Shown: piece by piece, positions 7,107 through 14,999 of the stretch
Layout of the letters: every line of letters starts with the position of its first letter
Position numbering within the stretch: the first letter of the stretch is position 1
Virus record (IMG/VR): IMGVR_UViG_3300004770_000150
Span: 1-20,160 of that record
Direction: 5' to 3' (one strand)
DNA: 20,160 nucleotides
From: a virus
Notes under the pieces: generated by a model
What the model saw: only the letters and a program-made list of their open reading frames with translations
Told to the model about the DNA's origin: nothing
Database searches by the model: none
Translations under genes and position numbers: made by a program

Positions 7107-7150
7107 TAATTTCCTTCTAGATATGCAACACACTTTGGTTGCCGATTGCT

Positions 7151-7158
7151 TATTTATA
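7151..7158 (-). promoter_or_regulatory. T4-type late promoter (TATAAATA)
   Basis: The minus strand carries the exact T4 late consensus TATAAATA, 44 bases before the ATG at 7106 and within the only long intergenic region of the window. In T4 this box is recognised by RNA polymerase carrying the gp55 sigma factor and the gp33/gp45 coactivators. It separates the glycan block from genes with late character, so it probably drives the whole run from the ligase-like gene towards the endolysin. Confidence 0.85.
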
Positions 7159-7228
7159 CAACATTTAACCTAACGCAACCGAATCGTAGAAAGATTGGGT
7201 TAGATACATAGTGCCTAAATTGTTGTAT
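7156..7228 (-). repeat. imperfect inverted repeat in the intergenic region 7107-7228
   Basis: On the minus strand ATACAACAATTTA (7228-7216) pairs with TAAATGTTGTAT (7167-7156) over 12 pairs with one bulged A. A second imperfect stem (CTAAC...GTTAG with CC/GG and AATC/GATT) lies inside. The hairpin begins right after the stop of the last glycan gene, and its outer arm shares three bases with the late promoter. No U tract follows, so it may be a read-through barrier or RNA-processing site rather than a classical terminator. Confidence 0.5.
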
Positions 7229-7936
7229 TTAAAACTTCGTTCCTTCAAAATCCAACCAATAATTACTCATTTTACCTTTACCTTCCATCAAATAGAATGG
7301 TAAAGTATGAACTAAAGCTCGACTGGAGTTATAGTATAACATAGTTTTAGGTGCCCTGTCAAGAGAAAACGCAAAATGTGTTGTTCCTGTGTCACCACCA
7401 ATAAATATTTCGGCATCCATAATATGGTAGATATTTTCCATGAAGTCTATGCTATTGGTCCAATCTTCACCAAAGTAAGCAGGTTCTTTCGTACATACCA
7501 CTTTAATATAATCTTTATATTCTTCCGTACTATATTTCTCAATCAAATGTTGGAGTAGTGTTCTAGGCCAGTTGCGGTATTGATTATATGGAGCATCAAA
7601 TAATGGGAAGATAACAATTTTCTTCTTCATTGGTTTATCGTTTGATACTTTAACTAAGTCACCAGAAATATCTCTGAAGTCCCAAAGATTAACTCTTTCC
7701 CATTGCAAATTATCCTGACTTTGGTGTTCGGAAAACCAATCTGTTTGTTTCTTTAAGAATTCAAAGAACTTTTGACAATAATCATCCTGACTGATTGCAC
7801 CAGGCATCATGTGAAATTTGATATGTGGTTGTTTGTTGACTTTTCTCAGATGTTCAACAACATTACCCACGGCAATTAAATCACCATTTCGAATACAATC
7901 ACCAAAGCAACCTTTATGAATGTTTAAAATGGTCAA
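7229..7936 (-). CDS. glycosyltransferase, GT9 (heptosyltransferase)-like, probable TTG start
   Basis: The protein (about 235 residues) has the layout of a GT-B enzyme. The N-terminus LTILNIHKGCFGDCIRNG resembles the GDxxxxxP loop region of ADP-heptose transferases. The C-terminal part has EIFIGGDTGTTHFAFSLDRAPKTMLYYN, close to the family's nucleotide-sugar binding motif D-x-G-x-x-H. The most upstream ATG (7960) has no ribosome binding site, whereas a TTG at 7936 is preceded by GGAG with a 7-base spacer, so I take TTG as the start. The gene overlaps the previous one by 23 bases with this start. It is last in the glycan block. The donor and acceptor sugars are unknown. Confidence 0.75.
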   Translation of the reverse strand: MTILNIHKGCFGDCIRNGDLIAVGNVVEHLRKVNKQPHIKFHMMPGAISQDDYCQKFFEFLKKQTDWFSEHQSQDNLQWERVNLWDFRDISGDLVKVSNDKPMKKKIVIFPLFDAPYNQYRNWPRTLLQHLIEKYSTEEYKDYIKVVCTKEPAYFGEDWTNSIDFMENIYHIMDAEIFIGGDTGTTHFAFSLDRAPKTMLYYNSSRALVHTLPFYLMEGKGKMSNYWLDFEGTKF

Positions 7937-8675
7937 GTTTTTTCTCCAAATCTTTTGCATGAACTAATTGAGCAAGGCCATTAAGGTAAAAGTGTTTCTC
8001 AAATACCTTATTAATGTCCTTACCATTATCCCAAGATACATTATCACCAACACGGAATTCAGGTTTCCAATCTTCTGCTTTCCAAACACAATATAAGGGA
8101 ATATCACATAAGTCAGCTAGCATACCAATACCGGTGAAGTTGGTGATAAATGGTTTCTTTAGATTCTTTAGAATGTAAGCATTTTCTAACATTGGTCTAT
8201 CGTAATCAATAAAATTGAATTTATCAAGGTGTGATAGAATGTGCGTTTCTCTACGGTCATCAATCTCACCTACAGCCCAACGGTCACCAACATAGAATTC
8301 ATCTTTAACTTCAATATCATATTCTGGAGTTTCAACAATAAATTCATCATCAACATCAAATTCCATTTTATAGTGGTCTTTTAACCAATTTTCATAACGA
8401 CAAGTTTCTATTGGTCGATACTTATCATTCTTATCTTCACGCATTGGCCAAGAACTCAATTGAATCAATTCACCGTACATGAATACTTCATCATCAAATA
8501 CAACATCGGTAAATAAATCTTGATACATCAAAAATTCTTTGATGCCTTTAAACTTACGCATAGCACTTTTGATAATCAATTCATATTTACCATACTTCTT
8601 ACTAACACCAGACATTACTGGCATTCCGTTCAGAAAGTCACCTAAATTGGCAGTTCCACTAAGATATATTCTCAT
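7914..8675 (-). CDS. GT9-like glycosyltransferase-related protein (253 aa)
   Basis: The N-terminus MRIYLSGTANLGDFLNGMPVMSGVSKKYG matches the start of GT9-type enzymes (a strand, then GD and a Pro before a helix). Further on, NFTGIGMLADLCDIPLYCVW resembles the C-terminal nucleotide-sugar site, but the usual D-x-G-x-x-H is degenerate (T-G-I-G-M-L), so catalytic activity is doubtful. It may be an inactive or divergent partner of the next gene, which keeps the motif. An ATGA overlap joins it to the HtrL-like gene upstream. The middle (residues about 95-150) is strongly acidic. Confidence 0.6.
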   Translation of the reverse strand: MRIYLSGTANLGDFLNGMPVMSGVSKKYGKYELIIKSAMRKFKGIKEFLMYQDLFTDVVFDDEVFMYGELIQLSSWPMREDKNDKYRPIETCRYENWLKDHYKMEFDVDDEFIVETPEYDIEVKDEFYVGDRWAVGEIDDRRETHILSHLDKFNFIDYDRPMLENAYILKNLKKPFITNFTGIGMLADLCDIPLYCVWKAEDWKPEFRVGDNVSWDNGKDINKVFEKHFYLNGLAQLVHAKDLEKKLDHFKHS

Positions 8676-9496
8676 TTTACAGTATCATTGTAATTGTTAA
8701 ACAAAACAAACGAATCATGTCCTAATTGATGGTCAGGAATGATATTCAGATTAAACATTTCTGGTTTCTTCAAAGAAGCCATCAACCATAAGGTTTGGTC
8801 ATCATCAATCAAGTTCTTTTCTTGTAGTTCTTCCATACTTTCTACAATTAAACGATTGACTTCAGGCCATAGATTCTTATGGCCAACTTGTTTGGCGCCC
8901 AAAATATAAACTGTATTATTAAATATTACATCTTCGATTGTTTTATCTTTTGGAAATTCACGATATCCAAACAGTTGAAATTTATCTTCACCAAAGTTAT
9001 ATGTCCACTTCTTACTTGGTGGAATCTTATCTTGTGTACGACAATATCCAAAGTCAATCTGTGCAACATAATCATTACTAATTAAACCGGCATCTAAAGC
9101 CCATTTAACAAAGAATGATTTGAGGTACATCAGGTGTACATAATTGGCGTTCCAATATTCTGGATTGACCTGTTGTGAAGGACTAACTTTTCTTTGAAAT
9201 TCTGTTGTTCTTTGAATATCATGAATCTTTTTCTTCTCACCGTGAAACTGGGCAAGATAATCAAAAGGAATAATCTTTGTCTTATCTTCTTTACCTTTAC
9301 GCAAAGCAGCAACTCGTTCAACAAAATCTGGATGTGTGTAGATAATCATTTCATTATCTAATTGAGCCATGTAACTGAACCGTTCAAAGTAAGTATCTAC
9401 GGTACGATGCAAGTAATGTGGGAATCCTTTTTCTGGAGTCCAATCACCACGACCCATATCAAAGAAGAAAGTTACAATACTAATATCATTATTCAT
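8672..9496 (-). CDS. HtrL/YibB (WlaTC)-like putative glycosyltransferase
   Basis: Residues 6-19 (SIVTFFFDMGRGDW) are the signature start of the HtrL/YibB family, found in LPS and capsule gene clusters and thought to be GT-A-type glycosyltransferases. The protein is 274 residues, normal for the family. Other family-like stretches are YLKSFFVKWALDAGL followed by YVAQIDFGYCR, where the Asp of QIDFGY sits in the position of the metal-binding DxD, and a C-terminal DDDQTLWLMA. It is joined by ATGA overlaps to both neighbours. The family assignment rests on recalled motifs; the substrate is unknown. Confidence 0.75.
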   Translation of the reverse strand: MNNDISIVTFFFDMGRGDWTPEKGFPHYLHRTVDTYFERFSYMAQLDNEMIIYTHPDFVERVAALRKGKEDKTKIIPFDYLAQFHGEKKKIHDIQRTTEFQRKVSPSQQVNPEYWNANYVHLMYLKSFFVKWALDAGLISNDYVAQIDFGYCRTQDKIPPSKKWTYNFGEDKFQLFGYREFPKDKTIEDVIFNNTVYILGAKQVGHKNLWPEVNRLIVESMEELQEKNLIDDDQTLWLMASLKKPEMFNLNIIPDHQLGHDSFVLFNNYNDTVK

Positions 9497-10272
9497 AATT
9501 TTTCACCAAGTTTTTTAATATATTTTCTTTGAAAGATAGGCAATTCAATATTCAATTTTTGTGTTAATTTAGTATTATCCAAAATGAATTGGTCTTTAAT
9601 TTCATGACCAGTAGAAATAAATTCACCTGATTCGTAACCTTCAATCAAACTTCTTGCAACGTCACCAATAGGTAAACCATAATTAGAACTCAAATTATAT
9701 ATTCCATGTGGTTGCTGTTGTGCAACACGAGTTAATACTTTACAAACAGACTTAATTGAAATAAAATCTCGTTTGGTTTCAGGACTGATAGAATATAAAA
9801 TCTTATCAGTATCTTTTAATTGATTCATACAGAAACCCATGAAAGAATTTCTTCCATATTCAAAACCATAAACATTGGACGCTCTCAGTATAGTAACACT
9901 TGGCAATCCTATGTGCATTATTAAATCTTCAGTTTTTGCTTTATTGTCGCCATAATAATCTGTAGGAGATAGAGCAGATTCTTCATTGGAGATTTGTAAG
10001 TCATCAGTTGTACCATAAACTTTTCTAGTACTCAACATAATATAGTGACATTTATTTTTTTGTGCCAATAGAGCCACTTTTAAATCAATGTCGTTAGATT
10101 GTTTACGACTTTCTATTTTGTATTCTGGCATAATAGCACAATTTAAGATACTATTATACTTAGATAAGTCCATTTTGTCAAGATCATTATATGAAACAAT
10201 GTCTACATTTTTAGTGTGATGGAAGAAAGCCCTACCAATAAAACTATTTTTACCAACAATTAGTGTTCTCAT
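9493..10272 (-). CDS. NAD(P)-dependent sugar epimerase/reductase (extended SDR)
   Basis: This is a Rossmann-fold protein with GKNSFIG at 7-13 as the dinucleotide loop (GxxxxxG type), S81/T82 in LSTRKVYG and the catalytic Y107-x-x-x-K111 (YGDNK). This pattern fits NAD-dependent epimerase/dehydratase or dTDP-4-dehydrorhamnose-reductase-like enzymes acting on nucleotide sugars. The C-terminal half (TILRASNVYG, YNLSSNYGLPIG) also fits that family. ATG 10272 is preferred over the in-frame TTG at 10278 because it forms a standard ATGA overlap with the upstream stop; the protein is then 259 residues. The final product sugar cannot be named. Confidence 0.85.
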   Translation of the reverse strand: MRTLIVGKNSFIGRAFFHHTKNVDIVSYNDLDKMDLSKYNSILNCAIMPEYKIESRKQSNDIDLKVALLAQKNKCHYIMLSTRKVYGTTDDLQISNEESALSPTDYYGDNKAKTEDLIMHIGLPSVTILRASNVYGFEYGRNSFMGFCMNQLKDTDKILYSISPETKRDFISIKSVCKVLTRVAQQQPHGIYNLSSNYGLPIGDVARSLIEGYESGEFISTGHEIKDQFILDNTKLTQKLNIELPIFQRKYIKKLGEKL

Positions 10273-10997
10273 ATCCAATAATATTTCTTATAGTTATTAA
10301 CAATTTCAATATGTTCTGGTTGGTCGTTAACGAATTTATCATAATCATAACCGTCATTTTTGTGGTGATGTGAGTCCGTCATATAAGGATTAATAGTATA
10401 ATCTTTACCACAAAGGAAGTAATAAACAACCATGTAACAGTCCATATAACCTAATGGGTCATATTGTTGTTGGAAAGTGTTGTGGTTAGTTTTAAACCAT
10501 TCAATTACTCTATCATAGTTGTTTATGAAGGTTGACACCTTAAAGATGGATCCTCCACCACAACCATATTGATTTGTTAATGGTCTTTTACCAGAAAATT
10601 CAGCAATACTATCTATGATGTTTTGTGGAATAATATTACCAATACGAATGTCATGTCCTGCCATTTCCCAGGTATCGTCTAAGGTAATTTGTTTTTTAAC
10701 CCAAACATCATCTTCCATCATCATAATGTGTGATGTGTCGGTCTGTTCACAAGCGAGTTTGAACCTTTCAAACCATTTTAAAAGTTTCTCTAAGTTATAA
10801 CTAGGATAACCCACTTTATTGGTATAAAACCTATAGACACAAGAATTGGATATTGCAATATCTTGTAATTCATCAGCAGCATCTGAGGCCAAAAAGTAAT
10901 AGGTATTGGGATAATGTTTACGAATATTCATTACCATATTTCTGGTTGCTTCCTTTTTTCCGGCCGAAGCAAGGTGGCAAAAAGAAATATCACTCAT
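10269..10997 (-). CDS. putative GT-A-fold glycosyltransferase (242 aa)
   Basis: The N-terminus begins with a short strand (ISFCHLASAGK) and a helix with NMVMNIRKHYP. The motif HIMMMEDDVWV at 90-100 contains E95-D96-D97, which fits the metal- and nucleotide-sugar-binding DxD region of GT-A enzymes. A glycine-rich YGCGGGSIFK near 144-153 often forms the acceptor-side loop in such proteins. The C-terminus is rich in Tyr, Asn and His. It sits between a methyltransferase-like gene (8-base overlap) and an SDR gene (ATGA overlap), which supports a role in glycan synthesis. No precise family can be named. Confidence 0.7.
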   Translation of the reverse strand: MSDISFCHLASAGKKEATRNMVMNIRKHYPNTYYFLASDAADELQDIAISNSCVYRFYTNKVGYPSYNLEKLLKWFERFKLACEQTDTSHIMMMEDDVWVKKQITLDDTWEMAGHDIRIGNIIPQNIIDSIAEFSGKRPLTNQYGCGGGSIFKVSTFINNYDRVIEWFKTNHNTFQQQYDPLGYMDCYMVVYYFLCGKDYTINPYMTDSHHHKNDGYDYDKFVNDQPEHIEIVNNYKKYYWI

Positions 10998-11559
10998 ATT
11001 TTACGACAAACATAATTGAATCGGACATACCAGAGATTTCACGAGCATCAATGATTTCATAAACCATACCTTCAGGCACCAATTCTACATATTCATCAGT
11101 CCATTCCATTTGAGCAATATCTTCGATAACGAACACACCACCAGGATTTAATTTTGACAAATACAATTTTAAAGATTGTAAATGACTTTCTTTGGTATGT
11201 GGACCATCATCGATAATAATATCAAACTTTGGTAAGAAAGAAGAAAACTGCTCAGTATAACCATCAGCATAAAAGACTTTGATTCTTGGAAAAGATTCAC
11301 AATTTTTAATGGCACCAAAATCAAAAGGATCAACTCCCCAAATTTCAGCCTTTTGGAAATACTCATGAAAAACGGCAAGGCCGCCACCACGATGAACTCC
11401 AATTTCTAACAATTTGATTTCTTGGTCTTTATACTTTAGAAATTCTTTATCGTAAAATGCTGTACAATAACGATGATTAAACTCTTTATCTGTACCAAAT
11501 TCATAATGAGTATCATTACGCCAATTGTTTTCTACCATAATATCAACTAATGTTTTCAT
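10990..11559 (-). CDS. class I SAM-dependent methyltransferase-like protein (189 aa)
   Basis: LLEIGVHRGGG at residues 50-60 is the SAM-binding motif I. IWGVDPFDF (73-81) supplies the acidic residue after strand 2, and FDIIIDDGPH (112-121) is motif II with the acidic/His cluster seen in sugar O-methyltransferases of the CmcI or macrocin type. HxxxxHLQSLKLYL then NPGGVFVIEDI are also typical. The ATG at 11559 (TGATG overlap) has AGG 8 bases upstream and is preferred over the adjacent GTG. A sugar O-methyltransferase for the glycan made in this block is the most likely role. Confidence 0.8.
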   Translation of the reverse strand: MKTLVDIMVENNWRNDTHYEFGTDKEFNHRYCTAFYDKEFLKYKDQEIKLLEIGVHRGGGLAVFHEYFQKAEIWGVDPFDFGAIKNCESFPRIKVFYADGYTEQFSSFLPKFDIIIDDGPHTKESHLQSLKLYLSKLNPGGVFVIEDIAQMEWTDEYVELVPEGMVYEIIDAREISGMSDSIMFVVKYE

Positions 11560-12560
11560 CACATCAACCTATCTTTCCATGTTTTTGGTGTTTTATCTGA
11601 TACAATCTCTAATGGATATGAATAATCAAAAGGTTTAGGTCCTTTCTTTTTAACATATTCCACGGTTTCTTGAATTGCTTTTTCTAATGTTGTTTTTGTT
11701 TCATAATCCAACAACACTCTAGCTTTTTCAGCCGAACAAGAAGCATGTTTAACTTCTCTTGGTCGGTCTGGCATATGAATTGCTTCACCTTCAAAACCAA
11801 TCTCTTTTGCAACTAAATTTGACAATTCTTTAACTGTAATAGTACCTTCATCAGGACCAATGTTGATAATCTCACCAACAATATTAGGATCGAGTGCCAT
11901 CTTTTCTAGGCAGTTAATACAATCACCGACATAAGAGAAACAACGAGTTTGTAATCCGTCACCGTAAACGATGGCAGGTTTACCTTGTAGATTACGATTA
12001 ATCATAATACTCATAACATTACGGAATGGGTCATCGTATCTTTGACGAGGACCAACAATGTTATGTGGTACAGCAATGTTCCATTCCATACCATGTGTAT
12101 CGCAGAGTGCTTTTAATACTTCTTCAGATGCAGCTTTAGCAATACCATATGGGTCTACAGGCATTGGTTGCATATCTTCAGTAAATGGAGTTTGTTGGGC
12201 GCCATATCTTGCCATTGAAGTGCAATGTACAAAACGCTTTACATTATTTTGTATTGCAGCTGAAATTGTGGCCACACTCGCTTCAAAGATATTTCGTGTA
12301 ATGAAACTAGGAGAGAATACAGATAATCCTTCGTGTGCCGTTGCAGCACAATGAATTACAATATCACAACCTTCCATAATGATGGCCATCTTATCAACAT
12401 CACAACAATCAATAACATATAACTTAGCACCTTTAGGTACATTATCACGATAACCACCAATCAAGGTGTCGTTACCAATGACCTCATGTCCTAATTCTAG
12501 CATTCTGTCGGCAAGGTGGCTACCTAGAAACCCTGCGATACCTGTAATAAAGATTTTCAT
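11559..12560 (-). CDS. NAD-dependent epimerase/dehydratase (extended SDR), nucleotide-sugar type
   Basis: This is a full-length extended SDR of 333 residues. It has GIAGFLG at 7-13 (GxxGxxG), HCAATAH near 70-76, S115 in CTSMARYG and the catalytic Y138-x-x-x-K142 (YGIAK). It continues with NIVGPRQRYDDPFRNVMSIM and INIGPDEGTITVKEL, as in UDP-glucose 4-epimerase and related enzymes. It should interconvert a nucleotide sugar for the transferases next to it. A good AGGA site lies 5 bases before the ATG, which abuts the previous stop (TAAATG). Whether it is an epimerase, dehydratase or decarboxylase is not settled by the motifs. Confidence 0.9.
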   Translation of the reverse strand: MKIFITGIAGFLGSHLADRMLELGHEVIGNDTLIGGYRDNVPKGAKLYVIDCCDVDKMAIIMEGCDIVIHCAATAHEGLSVFSPSFITRNIFEASVATISAAIQNNVKRFVHCTSMARYGAQQTPFTEDMQPMPVDPYGIAKAASEEVLKALCDTHGMEWNIAVPHNIVGPRQRYDDPFRNVMSIMINRNLQGKPAIVYGDGLQTRCFSYVGDCINCLEKMALDPNIVGEIINIGPDEGTITVKELSNLVAKEIGFEGEAIHMPDRPREVKHASCSAEKARVLLDYETKTTLEKAIQETVEYVKKKGPKPFDYSYPLEIVSDKTPKTWKDRLM

Positions 12561-13400
12561 TTAAGTCCTGTAAATAAAATATTGTGATTCATCTTCTTGG
12601 CCATATTTCTCTTGGACAAACTTCTTTAAAACTGGTACTCTATCATATTGATGTACAATTGAGTAAGGTTTACCTTGGTATTTTACTAATCCATCTTCAA
12701 ATGTAGGTTCATCACACAATAAGTTTGGTCTAAAATGTTGAATCTTAGATGGATCCATAATTGTACCTAACTCAGCAGCCCAATCAAATGTAGTGTATCG
12801 AATATCAAGGAATGGTTGTGTATTCATCAATACATTGAATACTGCTTGGTCTACAATGGGAATAGGTCTATTAATTGCGTTAGTAAATATGTGGAAAATA
12901 ACATCTTTAACATATTCAAATTCACCACCAAAAGTGCCAACATTTAATATTTGATTATTTTTAAATTGTTCATACACATAAGGACCATAAGTTTGCATTA
13001 GATTCTCATTGCCCCAAGGTTCATCACAATATGCCAAACCTTCAGAAGCAACAATTAATTCAATCTGATTTTCTTCTATTTGTACAAATGGGTCTTTTTG
13101 GAAGTAAACATCTTTTACGTCCGTGGTGACAACATAACGATATTCATTTTGATGATTATGTAGATAATCATAGATCGATAAGAATCGTAAAACATGAATT
13201 GGTATACCTTGAACCTGCAACATTGGAACAACTTGAACACCTTGTTCTACTAACCAATCTAATGTTTCTTTAGATGCATTACCATAAACTAAAACAACAT
13301 CATTTGATCCAGCAACTTCTTTTGCTGATAGAACCCAAGGTTTTAGTTGATTGATGCCGTAGTTTGTGAAACCACCAATGATTAAGTTTTTTGACGCCAT
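12561..13400 (-). CDS. putative GT-A-like glycosyltransferase (279 aa)
   Basis: The protein opens with strand-helix units (NLIIGGFTNYG; DVVLVYGN) and has VVTTDVKDVYFQKDPF at 90-105. The D94/D97 pair is the likely metal- and nucleotide-binding site, and TDV+DV.FQ.DPF is a pattern I know from GT-A-like transferases. Later it has LNVGTFGGEFEYVK and VDQAVFNVL, the latter typical of the catalytic D-Q segment in such enzymes. The GGAG site 7 bases before ATG 13400 supports this start, which overlaps the GT2 gene by 19 bases. Substrates are unknown. Confidence 0.75.
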   Translation of the reverse strand: MASKNLIIGGFTNYGINQLKPWVLSAKEVAGSNDVVLVYGNASKETLDWLVEQGVQVVPMLQVQGIPIHVLRFLSIYDYLHNHQNEYRYVVTTDVKDVYFQKDPFVQIEENQIELIVASEGLAYCDEPWGNENLMQTYGPYVYEQFKNNQILNVGTFGGEFEYVKDVIFHIFTNAINRPIPIVDQAVFNVLMNTQPFLDIRYTTFDWAAELGTIMDPSKIQHFRPNLLCDEPTFEDGLVKYQGKPYSIVHQYDRVPVLKKFVQEKYGQEDESQYFIYRT

Positions 13401-14104
13401 GGGAAAACTCCATTATATTTTTTATTCATCACTTCATTACCATTAATAAAGAAGTCCGCTGTTACAGAACCTTCACCACCATCAACACGATAATGGGTTG
13501 TATATTCGTTTGTACAATCCCACTTTGGAAAGTATTGAGTTACTGCACTAAGAAACACTCTATCTTGACCCCAACCACCATGCCAAGCACTCGCTAATTT
13601 TACAGCAATTGATGTCTTTAGGCAATAGGAGTTTGTATCTATGTGATTAATACCGTGATAAGTTTGCCATTTACCAAGAGATTCACAATCATCGTTACAG
13701 ATAAAATCACCGTCTTTATTGTGTACTTGTCGCAGAGAATAACACCAATCTAAATTACGTTTTTCAATGGTATCAACACAAGTTTGTACATGGTTAGGTG
13801 CCAACCAATTATCTTGGTCGAGATACATTACATAATCGGTGTCAACAAGGTGTGTAAAGGCTGCATACACACGGTGACCATAAAATCCTTTGGCACCAAC
13901 ATTGATTGGTAAATTACACAATACAATATTCTTAAATTTTGGATGATCTTTGAATATTCCAATATGATTTTTGACTGCGTAAACATATTCTCCACCATCA
14001 CAAACAATATAACATTTAGTATCGTATGTTTGGTCTAATACAGATTTAATTGCATCATGTACTTTTGCTGCACCAGTTGTTGGTATAATTACTGTAGCTG
14101 TCAT
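13382..14104 (-). CDS. glycosyltransferase family 2 protein
   Basis: The protein starts MTATVIIPTTG and continues AIKSVLDQTYDTKCYIVCDGG, the standard N-terminal GT2 nucleotide-binding fold. YLDQDNWLAP at 94-103 carries the DxD motif (D96-Q-D98) for the metal and nucleotide sugar. Further on, WCYSLRQVHNKDGDFICNDD and HGGWGQDRVFLSAV fit the acceptor/catalytic region. A longer reading from a GTG at 14155 exists but overlaps the previous gene by 50 bases and puts extra residues before the conserved strand, so I chose ATG 14104, one base after the upstream stop. Confidence 0.85.
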   Translation of the reverse strand: MTATVIIPTTGAAKVHDAIKSVLDQTYDTKCYIVCDGGEYVYAVKNHIGIFKDHPKFKNIVLCNLPINVGAKGFYGHRVYAAFTHLVDTDYVMYLDQDNWLAPNHVQTCVDTIEKRNLDWCYSLRQVHNKDGDFICNDDCESLGKWQTYHGINHIDTNSYCLKTSIAVKLASAWHGGWGQDRVFLSAVTQYFPKWDCTNEYTTHYRVDGGEGSVTADFFINGNEVMNKKYNGVFPWRQKT

Positions 14105-14105
14105 A

Positions 14106-14708
14106 TTACCATATCCAAAAAAGTTGATAACCATTGTGTTGTAGTTGTCGACCACTCTTATTCATATAATCAAATATGAATTGTCCTTTACCGGCCAGAA
14201 CTTGTTGACCATTCTGAATTTCAATCCAATTATCATCAACACCAATCAAAGCACCAGGTTTAAGTGAAGGTGCAATTGTAAGAAGTTCATACAGGTGGTG
14301 TAATGCACTTTGTTGTACCACTTGGGGATTATCTCTAGGTGCATCAAAACTATCCAAGTAAAGAAAATCAATTTTTCTATCATTAATTGGCAACAAATCA
14401 TTCAGTTGTTTTAGTTGAGTAATACTGTCACCTAAAGTAACAACACTATTCTCTGAAGTCATTTTACTTTTGGAATAGTTTACAGATTCTTCGGCAAGGT
14501 CTACCGTCCAAAAATATCCACCATGTTCTTTTATATATTTGTCAAACAACAGGCTACTTTGTCCATCACCCTCATAATTATCAAGTTGACGAGCGCAACC
14601 AGTTTCTACTATGAAAGGATTTTCTATTGTTTTTAGGTATTCGAATATGTAATCAAATCCACTCTGTCTATGTCCAAGTCTACTTCTCACATCATTATAA
14701 AATTGCAT
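14106..14708 (-). CDS. SAM-dependent methyltransferase-like protein (200 aa)
   Basis: FIVETGCARQ (32-41) followed by SSLLFDKYI matches motif I of the Methyltransf_24-type proteins. FWTVDLAEESVNYSK gives the acidic residue of strand 2, and IDFLYLDSFDAPRD gives motif II with its acidic residues. The end (PGALIGVDDNW and GYQLFWIW) resembles small sugar- or glycan-cluster methyltransferases. The glycine loop is less perfect than in the 189-residue relative at 10990-11559 (ETGCAR rather than ExGxxxGG), so binding of SAM is likely but not proven. It is the first gene of the glycan block, 3 bases after the 92-residue gene. Confidence 0.75.
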   Translation of the reverse strand: MQFYNDVRSRLGHRQSGFDYIFEYLKTIENPFIVETGCARQLDNYEGDGQSSLLFDKYIKEHGGYFWTVDLAEESVNYSKSKMTSENSVVTLGDSITQLKQLNDLLPINDRKIDFLYLDSFDAPRDNPQVVQQSALHHLYELLTIAPSLKPGALIGVDDNWIEIQNGQQVLAGKGQFIFDYMNKSGRQLQHNGYQLFWIW

Positions 14709-14711
14709 AAT

Positions 14712-14990
14712 TTAATCTCTAGTCAGTTTTAATATTTTCTCTATTTGTGCTTCAATTATCGGTTTACGATTAGGCCAATATATGTATTCTTTATCTCCAG
14801 TCGAATGTAACTTGGTGAGAAAAGGAACAATCATCTTTTCTAATTCAGCCAATCTGGCTTTATAATCATCTGCCGTTGCAGCAGTTTTATTGATAACTGA
14901 ATTGTATTCTTCTTCGGATACAGCAGAGAATCCAAAATCATCAACATTATCATATTGTTTTGCCAATTTGTCAAAATCTATTAGTGCCAT
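14712..14990 (-). CDS. conserved small protein of T4-like marine phages (92 aa)
   Basis: The protein has an acidic N-terminal half (FDKLAKQYDNVDDFGFSAV), a helical middle and the ending EYIYWPNRKPIIEAQIEKIL. I recognise this C-terminal block as recurring in T4-like cyanophage genomes, without a known function. No membrane segment or catalytic motif is seen. The AGGAT site before ATG 14990 is good. It sits at the boundary between replication genes and the glycan block and may belong to the replication transcript. Confidence 0.8.
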   Translation of the reverse strand: MALIDFDKLAKQYDNVDDFGFSAVSEEEYNSVINKTAATADDYKARLAELEKMIVPFLTKLHSTGDKEYIYWPNRKPIIEAQIEKILKLTRD

Positions 14991-14999
14991 AATTTATCC

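Noticed and set aside
7107-7133. GTG-initiated extension of the ligase-like gene
   Set aside because: The nine extra residues (MCCISRRKL) are encoded by the ribosome-binding region itself (AGAAGG before ATG 7106), and the extension would hide the capsid-targeting-like N-terminus.
12058-12354. 98-codon plus-strand frame
   Set aside because: It is antisense to the well-conserved catalytic centre of the SDR gene at 11559-12560 and has no supporting ribosome binding site or motif.
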